Below, one piece after another: positions 1 through 10,975 of a stretch of DNA of 64,000 nucleotides. This DNA is from Malus domestica (Eukaryota; Streptophyta; Magnoliopsida; Rosales; Rosaceae), in assembly GCF_042453785.1 (NCBI RefSeq), contig NC_091661.1, forward strand, positions 28,883,501 to 28,947,500, read 5' to 3'. Both the position numbers and the translations under genes were made by a program. Numbering within the stretch: position 1 is the stretch's first letter; each line of letters opens with the position of its first letter. The notes below the pieces were generated by a model. It searched no databases. It had not been told where the DNA came from and saw only the letters and a program-made list of their open reading frames with translations.

Positions 1-1131
1 CCCAACTTTGATTAATCCATCATTAATAGCTGACTATTTCAACACTAAGAGTTGATAAGAGAACATTGGAAAACATATGAACATGCCCACCTATTATCAT
101 ATCTGACATTGCAGTTGATTAATCTCACATAAATCCACATCAAAAGAACCCAGAAATTTAATGAAGAATTTTTCAAAACCCACAAATTTAAACGAAAAAC
201 TCTATAAAATCATGAAAAATTTAATAAAATCCAAGTATATTAATCACAAATTCGATCATACAAATCTTCACGTCCAATAAGTCTAGAAGGTACCTAGCTT
301 CCTTGCAAAATCGTATCTCTACAGGCTAAGGCTCAAATTTCCTTACAGCAGCCTTGATTCCCAATTCAAGCAGTCACATATATATATTTAAGTTGATGCG
401 TTCAATGGGCATATGCACTTATCAAAAATTATGATACCGATTGAACACGTTAGAGTAATGTCCGTGATTAAATAATAAGCATGAAAATGACTAACCTGGT
501 AACACAAACTGCTCAAATTTGGTGGTTAATACTTAATACTGCCTTCTACTATTGTACATAACAGCATAATCGAAACAATAAGCTAATTTAACGTGTTGAT
601 ACTTGATAGCTATTTAGACTTGAAAATTGAAAACAAAACTAAGGAAATTGAAAACAAAACTAAGGACATTAAAGGAAATACAAAAATGTTCTAAGATTGA
701 AGGTGAAAGTATAAGCTAATAGCACAGCAAATAAGCAAGAAAAGTTGGCAAGATTTTAAAGGGACCAATATTATTTTAGGAAAACTAATAAAAAATGTTT
801 GAAAACTTTGAGATTTAACGAAAAAATAAAAGATAAAATAAATAGTACCAGAATTGATTTTTTAATATAAAAATATAATTTTTTATTAAAATAAACAGTA
901 ACATAATTTTTTCGGTATAATTCTTTATTATTTTCCCATCAAACAGGAGAACAAAAGAGTCTTCCCAACTACAGTGATTTGACAATTTTCAAAAAGTTTG
1001 GAAATACAAATAATGGCCCACAGATCAAATTATATACTAACAATTCCAGAAGACATTCAGCATGTGACCGCTTAAACTTTGAATGGATGCGAGAAATGCA
1101 GGATTGAAGCCAGAATTGAACCTTATATTAC
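1..1131. other. AT-rich stretch without a recognisable gene
   Basis: No convincing coding region on either strand. The part next to 1132 reads as the intron that follows the FTSHI3-like exon on the minus strand. It includes one MITE-like repeat (778-938). Confidence 0.5.
778..938 (-). repeat. MITE-like repeat, copy 1 (reverse orientation)
   Basis: Read on the minus strand this stretch runs through the same order of short blocks as 2030-2175: a TACTGTTTATTTTAA block, a TTTTTATATTAAAAA block, a TACTATTTATTTTA block, then AAGTTTTCAAACATTTT and ATTAGTTTTCC. The two copies are diverged but collinear. I recall this repeat as common in apple and pear sequences, which is memory and not a search. Confidence 0.55.
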
Positions 1132-1300
1132 CTGTTTCAATGTTTGGTTACGCTCATCATTGAAACTTCTGCCACGCTTCGTTCCAACCGCATCAAGCTC
1201 ATCAATGAATATAATTGACGGTGATGTTTCCTTGCCAAATTGAAAAGGTCTCTAATGCGAGCTGCTCCTCTTCCAACAAACATCTGCACAAATTCCCTGG
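1132..1300 (-). pseudogene. FTSHI3: FtsH-like AAA-ATPase exon (FTSHI3-type), frameshifted
   Basis: On the minus strand the exon reads [18 protein letters not shown] in one frame and then, after a one-base shift near 1230, [19 protein letters not shown] and NDERNQT in another. These are the pore-loop region and the Walker B motif of FtsH proteases. The [10 protein letters not shown] and [10 protein letters not shown] combination recalls the chloroplast pseudoprotease FTSHI3. It is bounded by a plausible acceptor near 1301 and a GT donor at 1130-1131. No flanking FtsH exon is recognisable, so this is either a stranded exon or the edge of a decayed gene. The frameshift argues for a pseudogene. 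A single sequencing error cannot be excluded. Confidence 0.6.
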
Positions 1301-2771
1301 GCTAGGAAAAACTAAAATAAAAGAAGATACTCAAGAACATATAACCATTAACCCACTCCTCCACCGCCTTGACCTCTTTGATCTGCAAAACCAAATAACA
1401 TTTTTCAACAAAAAAGAACTAATTTAACAAAGCAAATACAGCATACAAAAACAGATATTCAATTTAGCTTCATTTAGATTACAGGAAGTCTATTCAAACA
1501 ACCAAAAGGATATAAATAAAAATATTCAAGAATCAACCTTTTTCAAAGATCGCTTGGTCCAGCGTTCAAACCAAAAAACTGAAGACGGTTACCTGAAATA
1601 AATGAAAATTAAAAAGTAATTAATTTACTCTTAACCATGGTTTTTTTTCAAGAATCAGAAAAACCTAAAAATATTCCAAACAATCCCAAATTTTGGAACT
1701 GTTTTAAGCCAACTTACCATGAAATTACAGTCGCTTGAGAAATTTTCTTTAAATCAGGAAGGAACAGGCATTCCTGTATAAGTAATTCATTTAAAGGGTG
1801 TTTTAGCAACCATTGTTAGATGATCAATGCGAAGGAGGATACGAGGGATAAGAGATAAGAGGGAGGGGGGACAGATGGGAGAGGCAGAGAACAGTGAGGG
1901 ATGAGAGAGAGTGACAGTGTTGGGAGATGGGGGAGTGGGGGTACAGAAAATATTAGAAAACAAAAATCAAACACACCAAACCAGCTTTTCACATTTTATA
2001 ATAATTTTTTTTCTTTTTAACCAATTATTTTTTCGAAGTTTTAACGAAAAGCTCTCGGTACTGTTTATTTTAACGAAAAATCACATTTTTACACTAAAAA
2101 GTCAAAACGGATACTATTCACTTTACCCTTTATTTTGTTTAAAAATTTTCAAACCATTTTCATTAGTTTTCCTTTATTTTTTATCATTTTCGTGCCAGAA
2201 ATTATGTGCTACATTTTTTTTAATCTTATTTTTTTATCCAACAACCCATTACTTTACCCTTTCACTGTACAAAGCAGGCAATACAAACCGAATCCAAAGC
2301 TGACGACAGACGCAAGGCCGGGAAGGACTAAACAGACTTTTTACTTTATAAAATTGTAAACAGTACGGAGACCAAAGCAGAAACCAAGGGTATTTTTTAC
2401 CTTTCACTGTTAATGAACAGTACGCTCTCTAGCATGATGAACAGTATTTTTTGCTGTTGGTAGATATAAATTTTGCCTGCAAGAAGATTATTTTCCTTAA
2501 ATTTCCTCGAAGATGTGAACACAAAAAGCATAATTTTCTTGTGCCTTTTTACGTAATGACCTAATTTGCATTGACTCAGTGACTTCGTATCGATCAGATT
2601 ATTTTCCGGTGATCCAATTTGTAGATCAGTTGAGTTAGTATTTCTGTTTCGTACATTACTTTTAGTCTTAGCTGCTCGATCATCACTGACCAGGTGGTGT
2701 TTTCAAAAGTCATAAGCACTCTGTAGAGTTGTAGTGCCATTGCAGCAACAAGATATTATCAAGTACCCTTA
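1301..2771. other. Intergenic, no supported gene
   Basis: Short open frames here are low complexity and match nothing I know. A purine-rich patch lies near 1840-1925, and one MITE-like repeat at 2030-2175. Confidence 0.45.
2030..2175 (+). repeat. MITE-like repeat, copy 2
   Basis: Contains AACGAAAAGCTC, CACATTTTTACACTAAAAAG, TACTATTCACTTTACCC and CATTAGTTTTCC in the same order as the reverse copy at 778-938. Two copies of opposite orientation 1.1 kb apart indicate a dispersed repeat. Confidence 0.6.
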
Positions 2772-3746
2772 GGCCTCGTTTGGCAGCTCAGACTGTACTG
2801 ACTATTTCAGTATAAATAGTCGTCGGATATGACTGACTAAATTAATCGAGCATTTGATGTTGCATCTGATTAATTTATACATCGGATAATAGGTCGGACT
2901 ATAATAATTTTTTTAAATAATTTCACAGGATAAGTGTTGTTAAAATGAAAAAAAAAGGAAGAAAAACAAGTGAGAAAAAAAAAATTAAACATCTTTACAC
3001 AGACAAAAATTAACAAATAAAAATAAAAAAGGAAGAGAAAAAAACCCAGATCTCTTCCCAGTTCCCAGTTGTGTCTTCCTATCTACACCATCTTCCCCAC
3101 GGATCAATTCCCACCCTCCCATACGAACCCACTTCTTCATTTCTTCAAATCTCCCAAAACCCACATCGATTCACCAACCAAAAAAAAAATATTCCCAGAA
3201 ATTAAATATTTTCAATGCTAATAAACCAAATTTTATCATCGGAGCCTAGCTCCCTTCCTTGTCGGAGCCCAGCTCCCTTCCTCCTCCTCGTCCTTCTCGT
3301 TGGAGCCTAGATCGGAAAATTTGAATCATCATCTTCCTCCTTCAACCCACGGAAGTATTGTTGTTCTGTTAGAGATCGAAGGCGAACGGAGGAGGTGGGA
3401 GGTGTGTGTGTGTGAAGGAGGAGGGAGGAGGGAGGAGGGAGGAGGGAGGAACAGAAAGAAAAAAAGAAGATGACAAAGATGAACTTGAGATCCAGACGAG
3501 AGAGAGCAGGCGGGTGAGATAGTTGAAGGAGAGTCATGCGAGAGAGGAACAGAGTGAACAAGAGAAATCTCACCTGACTAAATAATACAGAGGTTTTGGA
3601 CGGGATTCATAAGCGGGTGGGAGGGGTATAAAATAAGTGGGGCCGGATTAAATAATCTGGTGCTTATTTTATACGAAGCTCACCAAACATCCGTTTCGTA
3701 TTATTAATACTATCCGATTGTCTTATACGATGTGTCAAATGATGTC
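2772..3746. mobile_element. PIF/Harbinger-like non-autonomous element (975 bp)
   Basis: The left end GGCCTCGTTTGGCA and the reverse complement of the right end GACATCATTTGACA form an imperfect terminal inverted repeat (10 of 14 match). Both ends are flanked by TTA (2769-2771 and 3747-3749), the 3-bp target duplication of the Harbinger superfamily. The inside holds a CT/GA-rich stretch and a GGAGGGA microsatellite at about 3416-3450, and no transposase. The low terminal identity suggests an old insertion. Confidence 0.6.
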
Positions 3747-3749
3747 TTA

Positions 3750-4422
3750 ATAACTCTTCTAGATGTCTTAGGTTGGTGTTGACATGAACACAACATAAGG
3801 CTGATATGATTAATTACTAATACGCATACAAAATTGACATAAAAGAAAAATATTAAAATTATCATTTCATGTAAATGAATCGCACATGAGTTATCGAGTT
3901 ACGTAATTATATAAGCGTGCTAAAGTGTGCGTTGTTTTCGAATTAGGTGGGTTGGATGGAAACACAAACCCTTATTAACAATGTTAAATGGGTTGACACG
4001 ATTATGCCCAACCCAAACAAATTTGTTTTGTTTGAAATATTTATGTAAATATTCGGGGCAATAAAAGGATAGACTTTTATGGCTTCGCCACGAGTCAGTG
4101 CTTTTATAAAAAAACAAATTTGTTTTGTCCTTTTCACTCCTACTCTTTCTGGGGGATCATTTTCGGATCTTTTTATTCTAATCCATTAAATTTGGGGATC
4201 TAAATAATTGAAATTTAATCTAATGACTACAAATAAGGGTCAATTTTAAAAGTTATAATAATTTTAACCGTTAAATCAAATTTCAATTATCCGAATTTTC
4301 GAACTTGATGAATTAGGTGGAACGGGATCGGGGATCCGGAGAGGATCCCTTTCCACTCTTTCTTTGTACTTTCAACCTAAATTCGATCAAATACAACAAA
4401 GTACATCATCGAACAACGTTCA
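3750..4422. other. Intergenic, no supported gene
   Basis: AT-rich sequence without a convincing coding region on either strand. Confidence 0.5.
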
Positions 4423-4431
4423 TATTTTTAA

Positions 4432-5356
4432 GAGGTATTCATCAATTTCCTCCTGAACTTGTGATCATTGGCCAATTTCCCCCCTCAACTTTAATTTTGG
4501 CCAATTTCCCCCCTCAACACTCATAATTAGTCAATTTCCCCCCTCAACTTTAATTTTGGCCAATTTCCCCCTCAACTCTCACAATTAGTCAATTTGCATC
4601 ATACTGTTAATTTTTTAATTTGATCATAAGTGTGTGTAAAAAACTAAATAAGATGTATATATGTTAATCATGTTCGTATATCTTTATCCTATTACAAATA
4701 GATTAAAATTTAGAATTTTACAATTTATCATATATAGTATTATTAGTCATAATAAATCAGTATGAAGTAATTTTATTTGATTTTTTACTATACAAAATTG
4801 ATAACAAAAAGGATTGATGTGTTAATTTTTGTATGTGAATACAATTTTCTTTATAAAAGTGAAAGCTAAATTCAAGTAAATTGCGGAGAATCAAGCTTTA
4901 GTGCAAAAATAGCTAGTCAATTCATAATTTTCGACTCCTTATTAAGAATAACTCATTTCATTGAAATAGGTCTTGATCCATGAGTTTAGGATTATTATTT
5001 CTTTTTGTTATTATTTCTTCTTCTACTTGCTTTAAACCCGATTCATAACTTTTTCTTATAATCAACCCATATCACATACTAATTGTATTATGTTTTTGTA
5101 CATTTTACCCTATATTATGCAGGTGAGTTTATGTTACTTTTAGTACTTTGTTGGAAGTTATTAGAAAGATCAAAACAAAAAAAAAATAGATGGAAAATAA
5201 ATAAAAAAATTAACAGGAGGGTGCAAATTGACTAATTATGAGAGTTGAGGGAATTGACCAAATTAAAGTTGATGAGAGAAATTGACTAATTATGAGAATT
5301 GATGGGAGAAATTGGCCAATGATCGCAAATTTAAGGAAGAAATTGATGAATACCTC
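4432..5356. mobile_element. MULE-type foldback MITE (925 bp)
   Basis: The left end starts GAGGTATTCATCAATTTCCT and the right end is its inverted copy, ending GATGAATACCTC. The inverted repeats run on for over 150 bp and contain alternating CCAATTTCCCCC-like subrepeats. A perfect 9-bp duplication, TATTTTTAA, flanks the element at 4423-4431 and 5357-5365, as expected for Mutator-like elements. No transposase is seen. Confidence 0.8.
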
Positions 5357-5491
5357 TATTTTTAATAAAAAAACGCGCTCATATTTTTAATAGAAAAACG
5401 CGCATTATCATCGCCACTGACTCATTGACTTTCTTAGGCCACTTTTTTTTCCTCCCTGAGAAATCGCATCTTTTGATCGAGGCCATTCATC

Positions 5492-5509
5492 TTCCTATCG
5501 ATCGGACCA
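5492..5509 (+). promoter_or_regulatory. Upstream block shared by the two TIR-TIR genes (copy 1)
   Basis: TTCCTATCGATCGGACCA lies 96 bp upstream of the ATG at 5606 and occurs unchanged 92 bp upstream of the second TIR-TIR gene. The flanks are also alike (TTGATCGAGGCCA here, TTGACCGAGACCA there). It could be part of the promoter or 5' leader. Function is inferred only from conservation and position. Confidence 0.4.
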
Positions 5510-5605
5510 TATTTTCCAGTCAACAGTTGTTTCTGTTCTGGTACAATTTTCCAGTAATCGTTGAACTCCTAGCTTCAACAATCGAGTATTGCAGTTTTTA
5601 TATCA

Positions 5606-7243
5606 ATGGCTGTTTCTTCTTTTTCTTCAGTATCTGACGACGTCCGTCGTTGGAAATATGATGTCTTCGTCAGTTTCAGAGGCGAAGACACCGGCGGGGG
5701 TTTTGTCAGCCATCTGCTCAGAGCTTTCAAGCAGAAATCAATCAGTACATCCGTGGATGCTGAAGATATGTGCAGAGGCGACCGCCTTTCGGAAGAGCTC
5801 CGAAAACACATCCAACAGTCGAGGCTTTCGATTGTAGTTTTTTCTCAAAACTACGCTTCTTCCAGACGGTGCCTCAGAGAACTGGCCCAAATGGTGGAAC
5901 AAGTGAAGATGACTGGCCAGGTGTTGGTGCCCGTTTTCTATGGAGTAGAACCGTATGTTGTTCGTAGAGCCACCGGACCTTTTGCGGAAGCTTTCGCAAG
6001 ATATGACTGCGAAATGGAAGAGGAGGAAGTGTGCACTTGGAGGAAAGCCCTAACTGCTGCTGCCAGTTATTTTGGCTGGTATATAGAAAATTATAGGTAA
6101 TTTTAATTAAATTTTCCACATCCTATTATACGTATAGTATATGTATATGTCCAAACCCTTTATATATCTTTTAGGTCTTACTCAATGATAAGTTTTGCAA
6201 AAAAAAAATCACCAAAATAAAAAATCATATGACTGTTGAATTATGGTGATCGCTCTCTATTGTTTTTTGGAAGAGCAGTAAGGGGGTCGGATTAATCTAA
6301 TTTGTAGCAAAAATGATTATGAATGATGTTATATTACAATATAGACTGTTCAGATTGTTGAAAAAAAAATGAAGTGAATAAGAGATTCCTCAATTGAAAG
6401 AAACCGTACATACATGCATACACAAATATTTATGACATTACTACTTGAGGAAATTGTGCAGTACTGTTTTTCAAATTTCACATCTACAGGGATGATGCCG
6501 AGCTGATTGAGGAAATCGTACAATGTGTTTTTAACAAATTGATCCGCTGGTCATCGTTTGACGGTGGTTGGAAATATGATGTTTTTCTCAATTTTAGAGG
6601 TGAAGACACTCGCAAGAGTTTTTGCAGCCATCTCTACAAAGCTCTGTATCAAAAAGTAATCAACACCTTCATGGATGATGAAGAGCTTAGAAAAGGCAAC
6701 AGCCTTTCGGAGCTCCTGAAATGTATTAAACAGTCGCGAGTTTCGATTGTTGTTTTTTCTGCAGACTACGCTTCTTCCACATGGTGCTTAAAAGAACTCG
6801 TGCAGATCCTCAAATGCATGGATGAACATAATCAGATGGTGGTCCCTGTTTTCTACGAAGTTGATCCATCTCAAGTTTGTAGGCCGGAAGCTTTTACTAA
6901 ACACGATCGCGATTCTAAGGTGGAGATGGAAGAGGTGCAGAGCTGGATGTTGGCCCTAACTAGAGCCACCAATTTAACTCTACCTCGCTGGGATTCACGA
7001 AACTATGAGTAATTTTTGTTTACTAAATATGTTCTTAGTTTTTCTTAGTTTCTTTTAACCTATTAAGGGTTTGAGCTTTACATAACATTTGGTTTACTTT
7101 GAGTTGTCAGTATATGTTTAATTCTCCTACCAATACTGTTTTTCATATTCCGTAGCGATGATGCCAAGCTGATTGAGGACATTGTACAACATATTTCGAG
7201 AGAGCTTCCCCGTTTTACCAGACTGCAGATGGGCCATGTTTGA
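5606..7243 (+). CDS. TIR-TIR protein without NB-ARC or LRR (copy 1)
   Basis: Three exons (5606-6096, 6490-7008, 7156-7243) joined by phase-2 introns give 365 residues. TIR-A (about 16-160) has WKYDVF, SFRGEDT, VVFSQNYASS and CLREL, with the predicted NADase glutamate at E92. Exon 2 opens with the linker DDAELIEEIVQ, normally the start of the NB-ARC exon of TIR-NB-LRR genes, and then enters a second TIR domain (about 191-335) with NFRGEDTRKSF and TWCLKEL (E266). Exon 3 repeats the linker (DDAKLIEDIVQ) and stops after about 18 more residues. TIR-B has lost about seven residues in the loop after VDPSQV. TIR domains of plant immune proteins cleave NAD+ on oligomerisation, so this may be a helper or truncated signalling protein. 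Splicing is inferred from GT/AG and frame. No stop or shift breaks the model. Confidence 0.75.
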
Positions 7244-7376
7244 TAACGATTCAGTTGAGATAGAGCACGATTCTGATGAGATACAAGCCTGGTTGCAGAT
7301 CAATCCTAGCTACATCAATGTGTTCTTTCAATTTCAGTTTAAACTTTGTTCAAAAAAAAAAAAAATTCAGTTTAAA

Positions 7377-7753
7377 CTAGTAAGTGAGCCCGCGCTATGC
7401 TGCGGGTTTTAAAAATGTTTTAAAAATATTAAAGTCTATTTACATCATTATCAAAATATATTTACATTAATATCAAAATTTATTTACCTCTTTATGTTCA
7501 ATAAAGGATTGATGTTGGTAGTATATATTACACAGTTCATATGGATAACATTCATATCAAAATCTTAAGTTGAAGTTACTTAGTATTACAGTCTAGTGGA
7601 ATTCCTACTTGTAAGTGAGTACTACGGTTTAATGATATTCTTCTTCACTTGTAAGTGAGAGCCCTTAGATTCGATTATTGCTAAACACGAGTTTGAATCA
7701 CATTATTGCTAGCTCATTGTATGGCTAAACCCATCATTCTCCCTTAATATAGA
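7377..7753 (-). mobile_element. Non-autonomous Helitron (377 bp)
   Basis: Read on the minus strand the left end forms the typical Helitron 3' terminus: a hairpin with stem CCCGC/GCGGG around AGCATAGC, a short spacer, then CTAG followed by T. The opposite end begins TCTATATTAAGGGAG, the TC-type 5' terminus. The flanking bases are A and T as expected for insertion into an AT dinucleotide. There are no terminal inverted repeats and no coding region. Confidence 0.55.
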
Positions 7754-8219
7754 TAACATCGTTTATTCAAAAAAAAAAATTTTCTTAAGTTGAAGAATTT
7801 GGAATATGTAAAGTCCCTATAGACGATTACAGCTCTTCTCTTTCCTTATCCTCATACTCTGTCCCCATGTTGAGTCCCACAATTTGAAGCTTGCAAAAAA
7901 TATTAAAATCTATTTACATCCATATCAAACTCTAATTTATCTAAATTAAAAATTTTAAATTTTAATTCAAGGATCGGTTGCATGAAGAAACACCTCTTAT
8001 TTGCAAGAAGAAACACGTCTTATATATCTGCTTGTCCATAAAATTATCTAAAAAATGAGATAGATATCTAAGCAGCACAGGAATAATATCTATCTATGAA
8101 AAAATCACTTCAAAATATGTCTTAAATAAGATAGATATCTAAGAAACCCCTATTATATCTACTTGTTCATAAAAGCGATTATTACTCTCCCAATATCACT
8201 CAAAACATGTCCTAATTAA
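7754..8219. other. Intergenic, no gene
   Basis: AT-rich sequence with short near-repeats (AAAATATTAAAGTCTATTTACATC-like at 7420 and 7900, and ATAGATATCTAAG at about 8060 and 8130). No coding region is supported. Confidence 0.5.
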
Positions 8220-8643
8220 GGGAGTGTATTCAATTAGGATTTTGAGGGATTTTAATTTTTTTAATGAATTTAGGGGTATTCAATCAGGATTTTAAGTGAT
8301 TCTTTGAAATTCAAGATGTATTCAATTAGAATTTTAAGATAGTTTATTAAAATCCTTAGAAATTCGGATGTATTCAATTAGGATTTTAAAGAAATTTATA
8401 GCATTTCAGGTGTATTTAATTAGAAATTGATTTTAAAGAATTTAAGAAAGTTGAGGAATTAGAGGGAATTAGAGAGATTTCGTAGTGTATTTTAAGTATC
8501 CATAAATCTCACCTCTCTTCATGAGATTTTGAGGGAATTGAATAAAATTTTATATGGAATCTCTACAAATCAATTAAACTCCATAAAAATCCATGAATTT
8601 ATAAATTTATTAAAGTCTCTCAAATTCTCAATTGAATACACCC
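8220..8643. mobile_element. Foldback MITE with repeated TIR units (about 424 bp)
   Basis: The left arm GGGAGTGTATTCAATTAGGA is mirrored by the right arm ending TCAATTGAATACACCC. The left arm is built from about five 45-50-bp units, each carrying GTATTCAATTAGGATTTTAA or a close variant. A target duplication is not clear (TAA/TATAA), so the superfamily is left open. Confidence 0.6.
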
Positions 8644-9576
8644 GTATAAATTGTGTAACTTTTCTTCACACATTCTTGGACCTCCAAAGTTGGAATATTA
8701 GTACAAACTGAAGTTATGTTGAAACGGCATATTAATAAAATCATCTTTGTCAACCAAAAGATGATGAAAAGATTATTTAGTATTCTATCACAATAAAAGT
8801 TATGTATAATAATGTAATTTCACAAAATCTAATTTTACTGTTTTTATTTAAATCTCACATACATGTGATTTTAATATATATCTAATATAAAAAAAATAAA
8901 AATAAAAACTTCTCTTCCCACTCTCATGTTCTCTCTCTCTCTCTCTCTCTCTTTCCTTTCTATTTTAAAAACAAACAAAAAATATTTATACACACGAAAT
9001 GTATAGACATATGTTAGTCTATTTTGGGAAGAAGATGGTGATGACAAATAAAGCCATTTGTTTTTTTTCCTCATTTTGCAAATAAAAAAAATTATAAAAA
9101 GCAAAAAATAATAACACGTTATTTCGTTGCCATATTGAATTTCCTGTTAGATTACTGGAAGCAGACATGAGAACACATATATAGCATTTCTTTTTCGTTT
9201 TGGGTTTAGATGTTAGATTAGTTATCGATCAGAATTGAACCCATATTGTCATGTAAGAACTCAATTCTTTTTTACCACTGTAGTAAAATGTCATTTGAGG
9301 GTATATTTTTTGTACCACTGTAGTAAAATGTCATTTTGTTAGAACCCATATAAATAAAATCTAACAAAAACTGACCGCACGATATACGATAAACGAATAA
9401 GATTACGAAATCCTTATGATCCTAGGAAAATGATCAAGTGAGAATCATTTTCCTATTTTTTGCACCAAAATTCAAAGATGTTTTATTTTTTAAGTATATT
9501 GTTTGGCCTGGCCTGACTTGGATTTTATTGATATTTCATGTCCACACATACACGCTTTTGACCGAGACCAGTCATG
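8644..9576. other. Intergenic; CT microsatellite
   Basis: No gene is seen. A (CT)n tract lies at 8931-8952. A direct repeat of TACCACTGTAGTAAAATGTC occurs at about 9277 and 9312. Confidence 0.5.
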
Positions 9577-9594
9577 TTCCTATCGATCGGACCA
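9577..9594 (+). promoter_or_regulatory. Upstream block shared by the two TIR-TIR genes (copy 2)
   Basis: Identical 18 bp to 5492-5509, at almost the same distance from the start codon (92 bp against 96 bp). See the first copy for the reasoning. Confidence 0.4.
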
Positions 9595-9686
9595 ATATCC
9601 AGCGGTCCTTTTATAGGGTACTCTAAAGATCAATCCAGTAGTTCAGTTGTTATATCAGTTGGCAAGAATCGATATTGTGCTTGTTA

Positions 9687-10975
9687 ATGGCTGCTTCTTC
9701 TTCTTCTTCTGTATCATACGGTGGTCGATATGATGTGTTCATCAATTTTAGACGCGAAGACACTCGCAAGATCTTTATCGGCCATCTTTACAAAGCGCTG
9801 GTTCAGAAATCAATATACACCTTCATTGATGGTGACGATCCGGAGCTCCCGACAACTATCCAAGAGTCAAGGCTCTCGATTGTAGTTTTTTCTAAAAACT
9901 ATGCTTCTTCCACGCGGTGCTTAAAACAACTTGTTCATATCCTAGCTCGTGTGGATACAGAGAAGCATATAGTGGTGCCCATTTTCTATCAAATAGATCC
10001 GTCTGATCTTCGTAAACTCGCTGGAAGTTTTGCGAAAGCTTTTGCTCAACATGATCACGATTCTAACGCCAACATCGATGAGGTGCAGAGCTGGAGGTCC
10101 GCTCTAACTAAAGCCGCCAATTTTTCCGGTTGGGCTTCACGAGATTATAGGTAATTTTATTTAGCTACTTTCTTTCTTTTAGCTTTTCATGGCATTTGAT
10201 CTGTTAAATCGGTATCACAATATTTTGTGTACGTGTTTTACTGGAATATATATGGCATTACGGCTTAAGGAAATTGTGCGATACTGTTTTTCAAATTCCA
10301 CAGGGACGAAGCCAAGTTTATTGAGGGAGTTGTGCAAGATATTTTTAATCAATTGCTCCAATTCAGCAAAGTTTACGTCAGTTTTAGAGGGGAAGACACT
10401 CGCAGGGGTTTTGTCGCCCATCTCTTCAAAGCTCTGCATCAGAATGTACTCAGCACCTTTAGAGATACTTCAGCGGATAATATAGGTGATGAAATCGGCG
10501 CTAGTATATACAAAGTTGTTCAACAATCAAGGATTTCGATTGTAATTTTTTCCAAAAACTATGCTAATTCCCCTTGGTGCTTAGACGAGTTGGTCGCAAT
10601 CCTGGAATGTATCCGCACAAACAATCAGAGATTGCTTCCCGTTTTCTATGGAGTAGATCCATCTGATGTTCGTAAAGCCAAAGGGCCCTTTGGGGAAGCT
10701 TTAGTTCACTTGGAGAGACGTTACAGCGACAATATGGAAAAGGTGAAGCTTTGGCGCTACGCTCTAAGAAGTGCCGCCGACATTTCTGGATTTGATCGCA
10801 ATAATTACAGGTAATTTTTCTCTATAAAATCTTAATATTTTTAGGTTCTAATTTTGACCTTTTCAATCTAAGCATGCTACTTTTCATATTGCACAGGGAT
10901 GAGGCCAAGCTTATTGAGGACATTGTAAAATGTACTTGGAGACTCTGCCGTGACTTCGAACGGATCTTGAATTGA
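9687..10975 (+). CDS. TIR-TIR protein without NB-ARC or LRR (copy 2)
   Basis: Three exons (9687-10150, 10304-10810, 10897-10975) with phase-2 introns give 349 residues, the same build as the gene at 5606. TIR-A (about 14-150) has RYDVF and NFRREDTRK, with R in place of the usual G of FRGED. Its motif reads TRCLKQL, so the predicted catalytic glutamate is Gln at residue 81. Exon 2 begins with the linker DEAKFIEGVVQ and runs straight into TIR-B (about 178-320) with SFRGEDTRRGF and PWCLDEL, keeping the glutamate at E250. Exon 3 carries the linker DEAKLIEDIVK and ends after about 14 further residues. The ATG at 9687 is the first in frame and matches the MAASSSS-type starts of related genes. The likely picture is one degenerate and one intact TIR domain in a single protein. 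Activity is not shown by sequence. Confidence 0.75.

Noticed and set aside
1551..1600. Possible minus-strand exon reading RLQFFGLNAGPSDL before a stop
   Set aside because: Too short, no recognised family, and it lies upstream of the FtsH-like exon, where a stop would not fit the same gene.
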